A stretch of 5,643 nucleotides of DNA, from NCBI GenBank assembly GCA_031281115.1, contig JAITFV010000139.1:1-5643 (forward strand). The letters run 5' to 3'. Shown in pieces: positions 4,910 through 5,643 of this stretch. Within the stretch, counting starts at the first letter, position 1; each line of letters begins with the position of its first letter. Made by a program: the position numbers and the translations under genes. Below the pieces are notes generated by a model, which saw only the letters and a program-made list of their open reading frames with translations, was not told the origin of the DNA and searched no databases. The stretch comes from Oscillospiraceae bacterium. GTDB taxonomy: Bacteria; Bacillota; Clostridia; Oscillospirales; Ruminococcaceae.

Positions 4910-5643
4910 AAGAGAAGCTGCGGGTGCTGTTTGAGGGTTTGAGTTTCGGCCCGGAAATCGCTGATAAGTATATTATTTCCGCTGTTCATGAGAGCGGAAA
5001 ATCTGCTGTAAGCGGCGGAAGGAACTCGTTTTTATTGCAAATAGAATCCGATGAACTTCTCGGATGTGATTGTATTAATAAAGCGGCGCGGCTCATTAAA
5101 GATGAGCTCGGCGTGGATAACGTACAAATTTACCCGAAGTATCCGGCAGACCTTTTCTGCGCTGAATACATAACGGATATAATCGGTCTGATGAAACATA
5201 TTCCGGTGGTTTGGGGGGGACTCCTTGATGATGTTGAAATCAACGATGACGGCGAGGTTTTTGAAATCACGCTAAGCGGCAGCGGTCGGGAAGTTCTGCT
5301 TGCCGAGGGTATTGAAAAAGAAATAGAGAAACTTGTAAAAGGCTTCTTCGGTGTGGGAATTAAAGTTGAATTTACTAATTCTGCGGTTGAAAAAAAAGGA
5401 CCCGAGGAGGCTGTCCCCGTTTTTATTTCAACTAAACCGCCTGCTCCTAAAGAAGCGGATAAACCAAAGTTCAAAAATGATTTTAATGGCGGTGGACGCC
5501 GAAAAAACCTTGAAGTTCTCGCGGAATATGAGGAAATTGAGTTACCCTTTGAGCATGAGATGTTCTTGAAGGACGCGAAATTAATCTTAGGTAAAGTTAT
5601 AAATCAAGTACCTGTCGATATGCAGAATGTCACAGGTGAAGCG
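4906..5643 (+). CDS. polC: DNA polymerase III alpha subunit, PolC type (N-terminal 246 codons; 3' end outside window)
   Basis: PolC is the main replicative polymerase of low-GC Gram-positives, with polymerase and built-in 3'-5' exonuclease activity, normally about 1,400-1,450 aa. The frame from the ATG at 4906 stays open to the last base, so no stop is seen. The visible part is the non-catalytic N-terminal region, beginning MKEKLRVLFEGL. A charged, proline-rich linker lies at about residues 166-200 (KKGPEEA to KPKFKNDF). It ends with LILGKVINQVPVDMQNVTGE, which resembles the ILG-x-I-x-G-x-PV...E segment just before the OB-fold domain in clostridial PolC proteins. Catalytic residues lie beyond the window. 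Identification rests on that segment, the start overlap with ispG and the conserved gene order. A run of seven G at 5213-5219 does not break the frame. Confidence 0.88.
   Translation, partial: MKEKLRVLFEGLSFGPEIADKYIISAVHESGKSAVSGGRNSFLLQIESDELLGCDCINKAARLIKDELGVDNVQIYPKYPADLFCAEYITDIIGLMKHIPVVWGGLLDDVEINDDGEVFEITLSGSGREVLLAEGIEKEIEKLVKGFFGVGIKVEFTNSAVEKKGPEEAVPVFISTKPPAPKEADKPKFKNDFNGGGRRKNLEVLAEYEEIELPFEHEMFLKDAKLILGKVINQVPVDMQNVTGEA

Noticed and set aside
5213..5219. Run of seven G in polC as a programmed slippage site or frameshift
   Set aside because: The frame continues with PolC-like sequence on both sides, and no alternative frame product is supported.
5130..5569. Open frames on both strands near the window end (5130-5474 minus, 5351-5569 plus)
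   Set aside because: Both overlap the continuous polC frame from 4906, which is supported by gene order, start signal and PolC-like sequence.

Overview
The window is a stretch of chromosomal housekeeping DNA from a Gram-positive bacterium of the Bacillota, most likely a Clostridia member (an Oscillospirales/Ruminococcaceae-like relative is my guess). Two things point there. The last gene begins a PolC-type DNA polymerase III alpha subunit, which is typical of low-GC Gram-positives. The gene order cdsA - dxr - rseP - ispG - polC is the clostridial form of this cluster; Bacilli usually have proS where ispG sits here. All genes read left to right.

Layout: the 3' part of cdsA (CDP-diacylglycerol synthesis) runs to 707. 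A small hairpin follows, then dxr (742-1875, first committed step of the MEP isoprenoid pathway). From 1876 to 2804 the operon is interrupted by about 930 bases of accessory-looking DNA. This island holds a short MITE-like element with terminal inverted repeats (about 1888-2052), an AT-rich Nudix hydrolase gene (2072-2563), and a densely folded palindromic element (2591-2760). That element can be drawn as two adjacent cloverleaves arranged as near mirror images. The operon then resumes with rseP (2805-3884, site-2 intramembrane protease), ispG (3881-4909, iron-sulfur enzyme of the MEP pathway) and the first 246 codons of polC (4906 to the window end).

Functionally, dxr and ispG supply isoprenoid precursors for undecaprenyl phosphate and quinones, cdsA feeds phospholipid synthesis, rseP processes membrane proteins, and polC replicates DNA. 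The last three genes are joined by 4-base ATGA stop/start overlaps and are probably translationally coupled. The Nudix gene has no evident link to this set and looks inserted.

The least ordinary part is the island, especially the double cloverleaf at 2591-2760 and the MITE-like element at 1888-2052. I cannot say from one copy whether either is a known repeat family. No CRISPR array, tRNA or rRNA was seen.
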